Shown: positions 1 through 9,897 of the stretch, one piece after another | Position numbering within the stretch: position 1 is the first letter of the stretch | Layout: every line of letters starts with the position of its first letter | Assembly (NCBI RefSeq): GCF_018861125.1 | Contig: NZ_JAHKQN010000013.1 | Location: 715,479-779,478, forward strand | Direction: 5' to 3' | Length of the DNA: 64,000 nucleotides | Source of the DNA: Cellulophaga baltica | GTDB lineage: Bacteria; Bacteroidota; Bacteroidia; Flavobacteriales; Flavobacteriaceae | Notes under the pieces: generated by a model | The model's database searches: none | Told to the model about the DNA's origin: nothing | Seen by the model: only the letters and a program-made list of their open reading frames with translations | Position numbers and translations under genes: made by a program

Positions 1-916
1 CTCTGTACACACCAAAACCGATACTTTTGATTCCTTTTTCAACAGGCCAAATCAAGCGCCCTTTGTTTGCTGAAAATTTTCCAGCTAATACTTTAGCTTC
101 TGGGGTTAAAATAAATTTAGCGTTACTAGTAGAGCTATTTTTTGTTGAAGTTGTTTTTCCAGATTTTTTGTTAGCACTTACAATAGCATTCTTAATTAAG
201 TTTTCTATTTGCTGATCAATTTTTCGAGCTTCTTGTTCTTTCTTTTTAATAGACGAAGCATACTTGCTTTCGTTTCTTTTGATTGTTGCTAACAGTACAT
301 TTTGAGAATTCTTTTCTTTTTGCAATTCCTTTTTTGCACTTGTATTTTCAGCAATTAATTTGTCTTTCTCTTTTCGTTGTTCTGTAAGTTCAAGATTCAA
401 GTTTTTAAGTTGTTCTGCCTTTGTAACAATTTGTTCACCTTGCTCTTTCCTAAATTGCGTGTATTGCTTCATGTATTGAAGCCTTTTAAAGCCCTGAAAG
501 AAGCTTTCAGAAGAAAGTAAGAACATTAGTCTACTTTGTTGTGATTTGTTCTGATATGACTTCTGAATCATTAATGCGTAATCTTCTTTTAATGTTTCTA
601 ACTCATTTCTAAGCTTAGCAATGTTTCTAATATTTGCATTTAGTTGTCGGTTTAGCAAATTAGATTGCTCATTAGTAACTCTAATAAGTTGCTCACGTAC
701 TGAAATCTTTTTATCAAGAGCGTTCATTTGATCTAAAACGTTTCCTCTTTCTTTCTTTTCAGCGAATAGTAATTTATTTATTTGTTGAATTTCATTTTGT
801 AATTTTTCTCGTTTTGCTTCAAGGTTTTTTTGTTCAGAAGTTTGAGTATAACCAAAAGCAAAGCATAAGATAAAACTTAAGCTTAATAAAAGACGGTATG
901 TTCTAAGAGGATGCAT
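1..916 (-). CDS. EnvC-like murein hydrolase activator (M23 family), C-terminus cut by window edge
   Basis: The reading frame is open from an ATG at 914-916 to the window edge, giving about 305 codons without a stop. The protein begins with a signal peptide (MHPLRTYR, a hydrophobic run, then GYTQ). A long Lys/Glu/Gln-rich coiled coil follows. The last visible residues (LIWPVEKGIKSIGFG) match the start of the degenerate LytM/M23 domain of EnvC-type proteins, so the peptidase-like domain lies outside the window. EnvC proteins activate periplasmic amidases during daughter-cell separation. The start lies one base after the stop of the DUF4292 gene, so the two are probably co-transcribed. Whether the metal ligands are kept cannot be seen. 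Confidence 0.8.
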   Translation of the reverse strand, partial: MHPLRTYRLLLSLSFILCFAFGYTQTSEQKNLEAKREKLQNEIQQINKLLFAEKKERGNVLDQMNALDKKISVREQLIRVTNEQSNLLNRQLNANIRNIAKLRNELETLKEDYALMIQKSYQNKSQQSRLMFLLSSESFFQGFKRLQYMKQYTQFRKEQGEQIVTKAEQLKNLNLELTEQRKEKDKLIAENTSAKKELQKEKNSQNVLLATIKRNESKYASSIKKKEQEARKIDQQIENLIKNAIVSANKKSGKTTSTKNSSTSNAKFILTPEAKVLAGKFSANKGRLIWPVEKGIKSIGFGVYR

Positions 917-917
917 A

Positions 918-1682
918 TTACTTTAAAATAATCTCTTTAAAACCATTTGGTATTGAATATGGAAACTTAACTTTTCTATCCAATTCAATATTTCTATATT
1001 CAATATCAATATTACTTTCTTTGCCATCCATTTTGGCGACAATATTAATTTCATTTGGTAATATTCTATTAGACACTTCTTGATAGTTAGAATATTTAAT
1101 ATTTAAAAGATTATTCTTTTCAGGTTGTGAGATTTGTTGCTTAGCTATTTTAAAATGCTTTGGTTCAACTTGAAATAAGATTTTGAATAAATCAGCAGCG
1201 TTTTTTGGTTTCAAATTATAACTTTCAGCTGTTACTGTAGCTTGATACTTCCCTTTTTTTAAATCTAAAATTGCTTGGCCCAATAACAAATTCTGAACTT
1301 TTTCAAAATCCAAATCCGTACCTAATATTTTACTTAAATAACTAAAGTCTCCATCAAAATATGAGTTATCTAATTTATTGTAAAAAGAAACTCTCTCAGG
1401 AGTAATATATGCTTTCACAATTCCCAATGGTGCACTAATCCATATAGCTTTATCTTTTTCTATTCTAAGACTTACGCTAAAGCCTTGAGAATTCTCACCA
1501 TCATTATAATCAATTTTCATTTTACCAGAAATTGTATTGAAATCTATTTCATTGGCATAATGACTTTTGATTATGGCTTTAGGGCTTAAATTTGTATTTA
1601 TTGCTCCTCCGGTTACAACTTTTGTTGATTTACAAGATGTTATAAATAAAAGTATAACAATTGGTATTATTTTTTTTATCAC
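918..1682 (-). CDS. DUF4292 family lipoprotein
   Basis: A 254-residue protein with a lipoprotein signal (hydrophobic stretch ending in FITSC, lipidated Cys about residue 17). The rest is rich in beta-strand-like segments such as GKMKIDYNDG and ISAPLGIVKAYITPERVSFYN, which resembles the LolA/LolB-like fold assigned to DUF4292. The family is widespread in Bacteroidota and usually sits, as here, between a TPR protein and an EnvC-like protein. An envelope role, perhaps carrying lipid or lipoprotein, is inference from fold and context. The gene lies 11 bases after the TPR gene and one base before the envC-like gene, consistent with an operon. Confidence 0.75.
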   Translation of the reverse strand: MIKKIIPIVILLFITSCKSTKVVTGGAINTNLSPKAIIKSHYANEIDFNTISGKMKIDYNDGENSQGFSVSLRIEKDKAIWISAPLGIVKAYITPERVSFYNKLDNSYFDGDFSYLSKILGTDLDFEKVQNLLLGQAILDLKKGKYQATVTAESYNLKPKNAADLFKILFQVEPKHFKIAKQQISQPEKNNLLNIKYSNYQEVSNRILPNEINIVAKMDGKESNIDIEYRNIELDRKVKFPYSIPNGFKEIILK

Positions 1683-1693
1683 AGAAATATTTT

Positions 1694-2656
1694 TTAAAAT
1701 CCGGGTTTTATTTTTTGCTTATATATTGAAGCCTTTACTGTATTATGAATTGCGGTATATGCATCAACCAGCTCTTCATATATTTTATTTGACAACTTAA
1801 TATCATCTAGCATATAATCTAATGATTCTTCTAATACTTGAATAGCTTCACGGTATTTTTTTTTGTGATTTAGCGCGACACCTCTTGCATAATAGAAATA
1901 AGGTTGTGCTGGGTAGTTTTCTAACGCATCTTTTGATAGGTTATCAAGTAAAATATAGCTCTTACTTCGTAGTAAACCTAATATTCTAGTTTTGTAATGC
2001 TCAATAGTAGTATTTTCATCAGTCGAATTACCGCTTTTACTTTTTGTATTGTTTGTAGTACTAAAACTAAAACTTGTTGACTTTTCTTCTGCTTGCTTTA
2101 TACTGACTTTTAATTTGGAGTTTAATTTCCTGGTGAAATCAGATGGTTCTAAGGTGTTTAGAACTGCGGTAGTTGCTAAAAAATTATTGTGGTCATAATA
2201 AATTTCAGCAAGATTTTGTTTAAAGATGATATTTCCTTCAGGTATTTGATTTTTAATAGTACCAATGCTACTTCTTTTAGAACTTAAAATTGTAACTAAA
2301 GTATTTAAATACCAATAATTTTCAGGGTCAGAGTTTACAGCGTTTATTGCGTATTCTTCCGCTAAATCATATTGTTTGGTTTCTTTGTATGCTTTAGCTA
2401 ATTCAAAATCTACTACATTATTATCATCTTTTATTCTTTTACAGTCTAGTAATAAATTAATGGTTTTGTCATAATTTTCTATACCTTTTTGTTTTAATGC
2501 TTCAAAAAATGCTTCTTGAAAAGTATCAGAATATTCTTCTAAAAATAATGATGCACTGTCTTCATTGTTTAAAGTGTTTTTTTCTTGCGCAAAGCTAACG
2601 CTAGAGATTAGTAAAAACCCCAAGCAAGAATAAAAACAATTGTGTGCTTTTTTCAT
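1694..2656 (-). CDS. Secreted tetratricopeptide repeat protein
   Basis: The best start is the ATG at 2656, since MKKAHNCFYSCLGFLLISS followed by VSFAQ is a typical signal peptide. An upstream TTG would add five residues. The mature protein shows TPR-like helical pairs (for example YDKTINLLLDCKRIKDD, YDLAEEYAINAVNSDPENYW and KYREAIQVLEESLDYML near the end), with a Ser/Thr/Asn-rich linker in the middle. TPR proteins are protein-protein scaffolds, and this one should be periplasmic. It is the first gene of the TPR-DUF4292-envC group, separated from the nucleotidyltransferase by a hairpin. No specific partner can be named. Confidence 0.7.
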   Translation of the reverse strand: MKKAHNCFYSCLGFLLISSVSFAQEKNTLNNEDSASLFLEEYSDTFQEAFFEALKQKGIENYDKTINLLLDCKRIKDDNNVVDFELAKAYKETKQYDLAEEYAINAVNSDPENYWYLNTLVTILSSKRSSIGTIKNQIPEGNIIFKQNLAEIYYDHNNFLATTAVLNTLEPSDFTRKLNSKLKVSIKQAEEKSTSFSFSTTNNTKSKSGNSTDENTTIEHYKTRILGLLRSKSYILLDNLSKDALENYPAQPYFYYARGVALNHKKKYREAIQVLEESLDYMLDDIKLSNKIYEELVDAYTAIHNTVKASIYKQKIKPGF

Positions 2657-2741
2657 TATAACTCTTAACAATAATCAAAAATAAGAATAACTATTGGCAA
2701 ACAATAAATGTACCAACCTTAATATGAATTCGTTTAAAACA

Positions 2742-2785
2742 AAAATGTACTAATCGATCATATATTGACCAAATTAGTACATTTT
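2742..2785 (-). terminator. Hairpin after the sugar nucleotidyltransferase gene
   Basis: Thirteen-base perfect arms (AAAATGTACTAAT and its complement, 2742-2754 and 2773-2785) enclose an 18-base loop. On the minus strand the second arm runs into a T-rich stretch. It lies between the stop of the nucleotidyltransferase and the start of the TPR gene, so a terminator or processing site is the simplest reading. The large loop makes it weaker than a classic terminator. Confidence 0.45.
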
Positions 2786-2808
2786 AAATATTTGTTTTTA
2801 AACTTTAA

Positions 2809-3825
2809 CTATTCTAAAACAGAATAATCGCCAATACTTACGGTTTCAAAATTACCATTGTATTTTGCATGGTTACCAATCATTGCATTATCAAGATTGG
2901 CGTTTGTTATTTTTGTATTTGTTTGTATGATGCTGTTTTTTATAGTAGAATTTTCTATTTCAGTATTATCACCTATTGATACAAAAGGCCCTACAGTTGT
3001 ATTTTTTAATACTACATTCTCACCAATAAAACAAGGTTCAACAATATTTGCATTTTCTAATTTTACAGTTTTTGAAATTAATGTCTCTCCATCTTTTTCT
3101 AAAAACCCTAACATTCTTTGGTTAGTTTCAACAGTAACATTTTTGTTACCACAATCCATCCATTCACTTACAGTACCCGTTTTAAATATTTTACCATTTT
3201 GCATCATACGTTTAATACCATCATTAATTTGGTATTCACCGCCATGAATAATGTTATTATCCAATACGTATTGCAATTCATTTTTAAGAACCGCAACATC
3301 TTTAAAGTAATAGATACCTATTACTGCTTGATCACTTACAAATGTTTCTGGTTTTTCTACGAGTTCAACTATCTCTTCTTTCTCGTTTAAATTTACAACA
3401 CCGTACGCTGAAGGATTTTCCACTTTCTTAGTCCAAATAACACTATCAGCATCTTTATCTAAATTAAAATCTGCTCGTATCAATGTATCAGCATAGGCGA
3501 TAACTGCTGGTCCGCTTAGTGAAGGTTCTGCACACATAATTGCGTGCCCCGTTCCTTTTGGATCTAATTGTCTGTAAATACTTGGTTTTGCACCTAATTC
3601 GATTGCTAATTCTTTTAAGCTCTCGACAACATCTTCCCCAAAAAATGCTGGATCACCTAATATAAAAGCAATTTCATCAATATCTTCATTTAATACTCCT
3701 GCAATGTCTGAAACCAATCTGTGTACAATCGGTTTTCCTGCAACTGGTATTAATGGTTTAGGTACTGTTAAAGTATGAGGCCTTAATCGTGAACCACGAC
3801 CAGCCATCGGTACTATAATTTTCAT
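2809..3825 (-). CDS. Sugar-phosphate nucleotidyltransferase with left-handed beta-helix tail
   Basis: The 338-residue protein opens with the nucleotidyltransferase signature MAGRGSRLRPHT followed by PKPLIPVAGKP, the NTP- and sugar-phosphate-binding elements of the RmlA/GlmU/GCD1 fold. After about residue 240 there are hexapeptide-like repeats (NANIVEPCFIGENVVLKN, then TVGPFVSIGDNTEIENSTI), which form a left-handed beta-helix. It should make an NDP-sugar in the cytoplasm. The actual nucleotide and sugar (UDP-Glc, UDP-GlcNAc or GDP-Man type) cannot be fixed from sequence. It sits 46 bases after dut, and the flippase is also nearby, pointing to envelope sugar supply. Confidence 0.8.
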   Translation of the reverse strand: MKIIVPMAGRGSRLRPHTLTVPKPLIPVAGKPIVHRLVSDIAGVLNEDIDEIAFILGDPAFFGEDVVESLKELAIELGAKPSIYRQLDPKGTGHAIMCAEPSLSGPAVIAYADTLIRADFNLDKDADSVIWTKKVENPSAYGVVNLNEKEEIVELVEKPETFVSDQAVIGIYYFKDVAVLKNELQYVLDNNIIHGGEYQINDGIKRMMQNGKIFKTGTVSEWMDCGNKNVTVETNQRMLGFLEKDGETLISKTVKLENANIVEPCFIGENVVLKNTTVGPFVSIGDNTEIENSTIKNSIIQTNTKITNANLDNAMIGNHAKYNGNFETVSIGDYSVLE

Positions 3826-3871
3826 AATGTTTTGTATTTGTTGATACTTATTAATGTAAATACGGTGCTTT

Positions 3872-4306
3872 TTATTTTACACCTGTACTGCCAAAACCAC
3901 CTTCACCCCTCTTTGTTTCGGTAAGTTCTGTTACTAAATTCCATTTTGCACGTTCATGTTTAGCTATTACTAGCTGTGCGATTCGTTCTCCGTTTTCTAT
4001 TACAAATTCATTATTTGATAAGTTTACAAGTATAACGCCAATTTCTCCTCTATAGTCTGCATCTATGGTTCCTGGTGCATTCAAAACGGTAATTCCTTTT
4101 TTTACCGCCAATCCACTTCTTGGTCTAACTTGTGCTTCAAACCCTATGGGTAATTCAATAAAAAGTCCAGTCTTTACAATTATACGTTCTAAGGGTTTAA
4201 GTGTTATTACTTGAGCCAAATTGGCTCTTAAATCCATTCCTGCCGAAGCTAAAGTTTCATATTCAGGTAAGTCGTGATTTGATTTATTAATAATTTTTAT
4301 TTCCAT
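3872..4306 (-). CDS. dut: dUTP diphosphatase
   Basis: A 144-residue protein of normal length for trimeric dUTPase. The five family motifs are visible in order: AGMDLRA near residue 23, [12 protein letters not shown] (motif 2), [17 protein letters not shown] (motif 3, with the catalytic Asp), GERIAQLV (motif 4), and [10 protein letters not shown] at the C-terminus (motif 5, which closes over the nucleotide). It hydrolyses dUTP to dUMP and pyrophosphate, keeping uracil out of DNA and supplying thymidylate synthesis. It lies between the flippase gene and the nucleotidyltransferase, with short gaps on both sides, and is probably transcribed with them. Confidence 0.96.
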   Translation of the reverse strand: MEIKIINKSNHDLPEYETLASAGMDLRANLAQVITLKPLERIIVKTGLFIELPIGFEAQVRPRSGLAVKKGITVLNAPGTIDADYRGEIGVILVNLSNNEFVIENGERIAQLVIAKHERAKWNLVTELTETKRGEGGFGSTGVK

Positions 4307-4328
4307 CTGATGTGTTGTTTTTTGTAAA

Positions 4329-5792
4329 CTATTTTTTTTTGATAAAAACTTGTCTTAGTTTTTCATTTTCAAGTTTATAAGTCATTCCTAAAAATATAAT
4401 TAATAATACACTCCCTGCTATAAGGTTTCTATTAAAAACATAAAATGATAGTATTGAAAATAGGATTGATATTGATAAATAAAATCCTATTTTTCTAAGA
4501 TTATATGGTATCGGATAATTTTTTTTCCCAAACCAATAGGAGAGTATCATCATTGTTCCGTAAGCTAACAATGTTGCAATTGCTGATGCCATGTAACTTA
4601 ATGTTGGTATTAATATTAAATTTATTATTAATGTTATTGCAGCCCCTATACATGATATAAATGCACCATATCTTGTTTTATCGGTCACTTTGTACCAAAC
4701 GGAGAGATTGTGGTATATTCCTAAAAAAAAATTTGCTAGTATTATAAGTGGTACAATTTTCATTGCTTCCCAGTATGCTTCATTGTTCACAAAAATGTAT
4801 TTTAAAACATCTGAAAAAACAATAACAGATAATAAAATTACTGATCCTATAATTACAAAATAATCTGTAATTTGAGCATAAGCTTTTTGCGGATTTTTTG
4901 TGTTTGAATGACTAAAAAAGAAAGGTTCTATTCCCATTCTAAATGCTGTAGCAAACAATGTCATAAATAATGCTAGTTTATAACAAGCTGCATATTTTCC
5001 GATTTCTATTTCTGCTATTTTCTCTGGTAACAACCAGCTTAGTAAAATTCTATCAAAAACTTCATTTATTGTATACGCAATTCCAGCAACTAAAACAGGC
5101 ATTGCATAGTTCATCATCTTTCTCCAAAGCTCTTTGTTAAAAATGTACTTATTTTTTATATACAAATTGGACATAAATAGAAGCGTTATACTGCTTGCAA
5201 ATAAATTTGATAAGAATATGTATGATATTTGATAATCTTGCCTGTAAACACTTTCAAAAATTGACTCTGGATTGTTTTCAATCAACTTTGGAAGGAGTAT
5301 TAAGAAGAATATGTTCAAACCTAAATTAATAGAAACATTAGCAATTTTTATAATTGCATATTTCATTGGTTTTTCATTCGCTCTAAGCCAAGAAAAGGGG
5401 ATTATTACTAAAGTATCTAGTACTAGTATATAAATTGCATATTCAATGTATTTGACATGAATATTAGAAATGTTTGCAAATTGATTTTTAAATATAAAAG
5501 CGAAGGTAAAAAATATGCCTGTAGATATTAGTATTGAAATTAATGAGGTCGATACTACTTGTGACCTGTCATTAGACTTATGAAAGAATCTAAAAAAAGC
5601 GGTTTCCATTCCATAAGCTAAAAAGACATTAAATATTGCAAACCATGAAAATATAATTGAAACCTCTCCATATAAACCTGGTGGCATAACATCAGTATAT
5701 AAACGTACCAGAAAAAATGACAACATTCTTGGTAGTACTGTAGCTAAACCATATATAAAGGTTTGTTTAAAAAGTTTCTTAAATGGATTCAA
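4329..5792 (-). CDS. Polysaccharide flippase-like membrane protein (MATE/MOP superfamily)
   Basis: The 487 residues hold about 12-14 hydrophobic segments. The N-terminus ([22 protein letters not shown]) is typical of Wzx/oligosaccharide flippases, as is the charged loop after the first pair of helices. Such proteins move lipid-linked sugars across the inner membrane. This one is far from the main polysaccharide locus of the window and sits in a housekeeping group with dut and a sugar nucleotidyltransferase, as it does in related flavobacteria. Its substrate may therefore be a conserved envelope glycan; that is inference. It ends 22 bases before the dut start. Confidence 0.8.
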   Translation of the reverse strand: MNPFKKLFKQTFIYGLATVLPRMLSFFLVRLYTDVMPPGLYGEVSIIFSWFAIFNVFLAYGMETAFFRFFHKSNDRSQVVSTSLISILISTGIFFTFAFIFKNQFANISNIHVKYIEYAIYILVLDTLVIIPFSWLRANEKPMKYAIIKIANVSINLGLNIFFLILLPKLIENNPESIFESVYRQDYQISYIFLSNLFASSITLLFMSNLYIKNKYIFNKELWRKMMNYAMPVLVAGIAYTINEVFDRILLSWLLPEKIAEIEIGKYAACYKLALFMTLFATAFRMGIEPFFFSHSNTKNPQKAYAQITDYFVIIGSVILLSVIVFSDVLKYIFVNNEAYWEAMKIVPLIILANFFLGIYHNLSVWYKVTDKTRYGAFISCIGAAITLIINLILIPTLSYMASAIATLLAYGTMMILSYWFGKKNYPIPYNLRKIGFYLSISILFSILSFYVFNRNLIAGSVLLIIFLGMTYKLENEKLRQVFIKKK

Positions 5793-5910
5793 CGTTGAAA
5801 TATTAGAGCTTAAAAGTACTTATTTAAAGCCTTAGAACAAAGTAAGTTGTTTTCGTTTAGAAAGAATAGTTTAGCTAATTTATTGTTAAGCTAACCAGCA
5901 ATTTCTTAAA

Positions 5911-5948
5911 ATAGAAAAAACCTCATGTTAAGATGAGGTTTTTTCTAT
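5911..5948 (-). terminator. Strong bidirectional terminator after atpG
   Basis: A perfect 16-base inverted repeat (ATAGAAAAAACCTCAT, 5911-5926, with its complement 5933-5948) around a 6-base loop, with the GC-containing core CCTCAT/ATGAGG flanked by A and T runs on both sides. It lies 20 bases past the atpG stop and should end the atp operon transcript. By symmetry it could also act on the other strand. Confidence 0.9.
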
Positions 5949-5968
5949 TTTTAAATAATTTGAAGTAT

Positions 5969-6829
5969 TTAGTTATTTAATGCTTCAGCACCACCAACAA
6001 TTTCTAATATTTCATTAGTAATTGCAGCTTGTCTGGCTTTATTATAAGTTAACTTCAATTGATCTCTTAATTCTGTTGCGTTATCTGTTGCTTTATGCAT
6101 AGCAGTCATACGAGCACCATGTTCACTAGCAAATGAATCGCGAATAGCTTTATATAATTGTGTCTTAAGTGACTTTGGTATTAATTGCTCTACAATTTCT
6201 AATTTTGATGGCTCATATACGTAATCTGCAGCATTTGTTTCTTCAGATGTTACAGGAACAATCGGTAAAAATTGCTCAGTCATGATAATTTGAGTAGCAG
6301 CATTTTTGAACTTATTGTAAACAATTTCAATTTTATCATAAGAACCATCGGTGAATATCCCCATTAATTCTTCGGCAATTGCAGCTACATTATCAAAAGT
6401 AAGCTCGTCATAAATATCGCTATGGTTATTAATAACGGTATATTTTTTTTCTAAAATATCGTTAGCTTTTTTACCAATAGCCATAAAGTGAACTTGCTTA
6501 CCTGCGTAAATTTCATTTGCTAAAACTGTAGTTTGTTTAATGATGTTTGTATTAAAAGCACCACATAAACCTCTGTTTGAAGTTATAGCTACAATCAAAA
6601 CTTTATTTACTTCGCGGTTATCAGCATATTGACTTCCAGATTCAGCATTTAAACTAGCACTTAAACTTTGTAAAAGTTCCGTAAGCTTATCCGAATAAGG
6701 ACGCATAGCAGTAATTGCATCCTGTGCTTTCTTCAGTTTTGCAGCTGATACCATTTTCATAGCACTAGTAATCTGCATCGTTGAAGAAACGGATGATATT
6801 CTGTTACGTATTTCTTTTAAGTTTGCCAT
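5969..6829 (-). CDS. atpG: ATP synthase F1 subunit gamma
   Basis: A 286-residue protein of normal length. It has the conserved N-terminal helix (MANLKEIRNRISSVSSTMQI, then TSAMKMVSAAKLKKAQ) and the C-terminal helix (YNKARQAAITNEILEIVGGAEAL) that together form the rotating coiled coil. The central ITSNRGLCGAFN motif is also present. Gamma is the central stalk coupling proton flow through the c-ring to catalysis in the alpha3beta3 head. It is the last gene of the operon, separated from atpA by about 70 bases that hold a hairpin and followed by a strong terminator. Confidence 0.97.
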   Translation of the reverse strand: MANLKEIRNRISSVSSTMQITSAMKMVSAAKLKKAQDAITAMRPYSDKLTELLQSLSASLNAESGSQYADNREVNKVLIVAITSNRGLCGAFNTNIIKQTTVLANEIYAGKQVHFMAIGKKANDILEKKYTVINNHSDIYDELTFDNVAAIAEELMGIFTDGSYDKIEIVYNKFKNAATQIIMTEQFLPIVPVTSEETNAADYVYEPSKLEIVEQLIPKSLKTQLYKAIRDSFASEHGARMTAMHKATDNATELRDQLKLTYNKARQAAITNEILEIVGGAEALNN

Positions 6830-6845
6830 TCTGTATTTAGAATTG

Positions 6846-6885
6846 AGTATTGATTACTATGTTTTTAAATGTAGCAATCAATACT
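6846..6885 (-). repeat. Hairpin in the atpA-atpG intercistronic gap
   Basis: Ten-base perfect arms (AGTATTGATT at 6846-6855 and AATCAATACT at 6876-6885) enclose a 20-base loop, filling most of the 69-base gap between atpA and atpG. There is no T run after it, so it is more likely an RNA-stabilising or processing structure than a terminator. Confidence 0.5.
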
Positions 6886-6898
6886 GAATGAAATCTAA

Positions 6899-8473
6899 TT
6901 AATATTTTGCTGATAATTCTTTTGATACTGATACTAAAACATCAATAACTTCATCAGTTAATTTACCTGATTTTAAAGTATCTAATGTATCTCTATGTTT
7001 AGCATTTAAGAACTCAATGAAATCACGTTCAAATTCTTTTACTTTATTAACAGGAACATTTTTTAATAAGTTTTTAGATCCAGCATAAATAATTGCAACC
7101 TGATCTTCAACTGTATAAGGGTCGTTTTGAGCTTGCTTTAAAATCTCAACATTACGACGACCTTTTTCAATTACATTTAAAGTAGCGGCATCTAAATCAG
7201 AACCAAACTTTGCGAAAGCTTCTAGCTCACGGAATTGTGCTTGATCTAGTTTTAATGTACCAGATACTTTTTTCATTGATTTTATCTGTGCGTTACCACC
7301 AACACGAGATACAGAAATACCTACGTTTATTGCCGGTCGTACACCTTGGTTAAATAAATCTTGTTCTAAGAATATTTGACCATCAGTAATAGAAATTACG
7401 TTTGTTGGAATATAAGCAGAAACATCACCCGCCTGAGTTTCGATAATTGGTAAAGCAGTTAATGAACCACCACCTTTTACGATTGGCTTTAATGCTTCAG
7501 GAAGATCATTCATATCTTTTGCAATAGCATCATTTGCTATAACTTTAGCTGAACGCTCTAATAAACGAGAGTGTAGGTAAAATACATCACCTGGGTAAGC
7601 CTCACGTCCTGGTGGTCTTCTTAATAATAAAGAAACCTCTCTATATGCAACGGCTTGTTTAGATAAATCATCATAAATGATTAATGCAGGTCTACCTGTA
7701 TCTCTAAAGTACTCACCAATTGCTGCACCTGCGAAAGGAGCATAAACTTGCATAGAAGCAGGGTCAGAAGCGTTAGCTGCTACAATAGTAGTATAAGCTA
7801 ATGCACCGTTATCCTCTAATGTTTGAGCAATATTTGCTACTGTAGATGCTTTTTGACCTATAGCAACATATATACAATATACTGGCTTACCAGCATCGTA
7901 AAATTCTTTTTGATTTAAGATGGCATCAATACAAACAGTTGTTTTACCAGTTTGACGGTCACCAATAACAAGCTCACGTTGACCTCTACCAACAGGAATC
8001 ATAGCATCAATTGCTTTAATACCAGTTTGTAATGGCTCAGTAACTGGCTCACGATAAACAACACCAGGAGCTTTACGCTCTAATGGTAAATCGTAAAGGT
8101 CCCCAGAAATAGCACCTTTACCATCTATTGGCTGTCCTAATGTATTAACAACACGACCAACAATACCTTCACCAACTTTTATAGAAGCAATTGTTTGTGT
8201 ACGTTTTACAACAGTACCTTCTTTAATATCTCTTGATGGGCTTAACAATACAACACCAACGTTGTCTTCTTCTAAGTTAAGAACGATACCTTGCAATCCG
8301 CCTTCAAATTCAACTAACTCACCATATTGTGCATTAGATAATCCGTAAACTCTTGCGATACCATCACCAATTTGCAAAACTGTACCTACTTCGTCTAAAG
8401 ATGCACTAGCTTCAAATCCTGATAACTGTTGTTTTAATATTGCTGATACTTCAGCGGCTTTTACTCCTGCCAT
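6899..8473 (-). CDS. atpA: ATP synthase F1 subunit alpha
   Basis: A 524-residue protein. It shows the Walker A motif GDRQTGKTT (about residue 170), the Walker B region [12 protein letters not shown], the [20 protein letters not shown] segment typical of alpha (split here at PPGRE), and the arginine-finger region [12 protein letters not shown]. Alpha is the non-catalytic nucleotide-binding subunit of the F1 head. The gene follows atpH by 56 bases. Its catalytic partner beta (atpD) and epsilon (atpC) are not in this operon; they form a separate cluster in many Bacteroidota. Confidence 0.98.
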   Translation of the reverse strand: MAGVKAAEVSAILKQQLSGFEASASLDEVGTVLQIGDGIARVYGLSNAQYGELVEFEGGLQGIVLNLEEDNVGVVLLSPSRDIKEGTVVKRTQTIASIKVGEGIVGRVVNTLGQPIDGKGAISGDLYDLPLERKAPGVVYREPVTEPLQTGIKAIDAMIPVGRGQRELVIGDRQTGKTTVCIDAILNQKEFYDAGKPVYCIYVAIGQKASTVANIAQTLEDNGALAYTTIVAANASDPASMQVYAPFAGAAIGEYFRDTGRPALIIYDDLSKQAVAYREVSLLLRRPPGREAYPGDVFYLHSRLLERSAKVIANDAIAKDMNDLPEALKPIVKGGGSLTALPIIETQAGDVSAYIPTNVISITDGQIFLEQDLFNQGVRPAINVGISVSRVGGNAQIKSMKKVSGTLKLDQAQFRELEAFAKFGSDLDAATLNVIEKGRRNVEILKQAQNDPYTVEDQVAIIYAGSKNLLKNVPVNKVKEFERDFIEFLNAKHRDTLDTLKSGKLTDEVIDVLVSVSKELSAKY

Positions 8474-8529
8474 GTTATTAAAGATATAAGTTGTGGTACA
8501 AATATAATTTTTCTACCACGTTATTATAA

Positions 8530-9069
8530 TTATAAACTGTTTGTAAATTCTCTTTTTAAATTTCCTAATTTACTCGCGATGCTTGCATCATATTGTAAAT
8601 CTCCAACTCTAAGTACAAAACCACCAAGAATTTTTTCGTCAATTGTATTTTTTACAACAACTTTTTTCCCAGTTAATTCAACTACTTTGTCTAATATTTT
8701 TTTCTCTAAATCAGAAGTTAAAGGTACTGCAGTTGTAACAAAAGCTACACCTTGCCCTTTTAACTCTTCATTTAATATAATATATTTTAGAGCTACTTCA
8801 TTTAAAAGTCCTACTCTTTTATTGTCAATTAAAACATCAACTAAACCTTGAGTGATTTGATTTGAACCTTTAAAAATTTCAGAAATAATGTTCTTTTTAT
8901 CTGAACTTTTAACAACAGGGCTATTTAACACATCTGATAGCTCTTTGTTTTCATTTATAGTTTGAGCAATAGAACGCATATCTTCCTCTAAAGCAGGTAA
9001 TGCTTTATTTTCAACCGCTTGGTCTAAGGTTGCTTTTGCGTATCGTAATGCTGCTCTAGATTCGCTCAT
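8530..9069 (-). CDS. atpH: ATP synthase F1 subunit delta
   Basis: A 179-residue protein with the OSCP/delta layout: an N-terminal helical bundle (SRAALRYAKATLDQAVEN) and a C-terminal part with VVVKNTIDEKILGGFVLRVG followed by DLQYDASIASKLGNLKRE, matching the conserved delta C-terminal signature. Delta joins the peripheral stalk (subunit b) to the top of F1. It lies 4 bases after atpF, indicating tight coupling with its stalk partner. Confidence 0.96.
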   Translation of the reverse strand: MSESRAALRYAKATLDQAVENKALPALEEDMRSIAQTINENKELSDVLNSPVVKSSDKKNIISEIFKGSNQITQGLVDVLIDNKRVGLLNEVALKYIILNEELKGQGVAFVTTAVPLTSDLEKKILDKVVELTGKKVVVKNTIDEKILGGFVLRVGDLQYDASIASKLGNLKREFTNSL

Positions 9070-9073
9070 GCTT

Positions 9074-9574
9074 CTAGTTTAATTTGATATCACCTAACAT
9101 ATTTTCAACCAATTGTAATTGTTTGTCTTTGTTAGATAGTTGTTCTTGGATTACTTTTTCTGCGATTTCAACAGATAATGAAGCAACTTGGTTTTTTATA
9201 TCAGCAAGTGCAACTTTCTTTTCACTCTCAATAGCTTCTTGAGCTTGTTTAAGAATTTTATCACCTTCTGCTTGAGCTTGATCTTTAGCGTCCGCTAACA
9301 TTTTTTCTTTAATGTCACGAGCCTCTTTAATCATAGTTTCTCTTTCAGTACGAGCTTCTTGTAGCAAACGCTCACTATCAGCCGTGATGTTTTGCATTTC
9401 TTTTTTTGCATTTTCTGCTGCAGCAAGTGCATCTGCAATACCAGTTTCTCTCTCGTTTAAAGAATTAAGAATTGGTTTCCATGCAAATTTTATCATTAAA
9501 AATATTAATATTAATAAGATAACGGCTTGCATTACAAATAAGCCTGGAGAAAAATCGTTTAATAAAGTTTCCAT
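9074..9574 (-). CDS. atpF: ATP synthase F0 subunit b
   Basis: A 166-residue protein with one N-terminal membrane helix (LFVMQAVILLILIFLMIKF), the WKPILNSLNERE motif, and then a long Ala/Glu/Lys-rich coiled coil (such as AENAKKEMQNITADSERLL) typical of the dimeric b stalk. It anchors F1 to the membrane and resists rotation. It is preceded by a hairpin with a T run in the atpE-atpF gap and followed at once by atpH. Confidence 0.96.
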   Translation of the reverse strand: METLLNDFSPGLFVMQAVILLILIFLMIKFAWKPILNSLNERETGIADALAAAENAKKEMQNITADSERLLQEARTERETMIKEARDIKEKMLADAKDQAQAEGDKILKQAQEAIESEKKVALADIKNQVASLSVEIAEKVIQEQLSNKDKQLQLVENMLGDIKLN

Positions 9575-9611
9575 TATGTGAAAAAGTTAAATTTCTTATT
9601 TTTTAATTTTT

Positions 9612-9656
9612 AAAAAACCGTTTCTGTAACCAACCGTTACAGAAAGCGGTTCTTTT
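9612..9656 (-). terminator. Terminator-like hairpin between atpE and atpF
   Basis: Arms ACCGTTTCTGTAAC (9617-9630) and GTTACAGAAAGCGGT (9636-9650) pair with a single-base bulge around a 5-base loop. On the minus strand the stem is followed by six T residues, which is the layout of an intrinsic terminator. It lies inside the operon, just past the c-subunit gene, so it probably stops only part of the transcripts or protects the 3' end of the atpBE message. Confidence 0.65.
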
Positions 9657-9669
9657 TTACTTTTAGGAA

Positions 9670-9879
<210 letters not shown>

Positions 9880-9897
9880 TTAAAAAATAAACTCTTG

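Noticed and set aside
2858..3390. Plus-strand frames opposite the nucleotidyltransferase
   Set aside because: The minus-strand gene has all family motifs; the plus frames have none and overlap each other.
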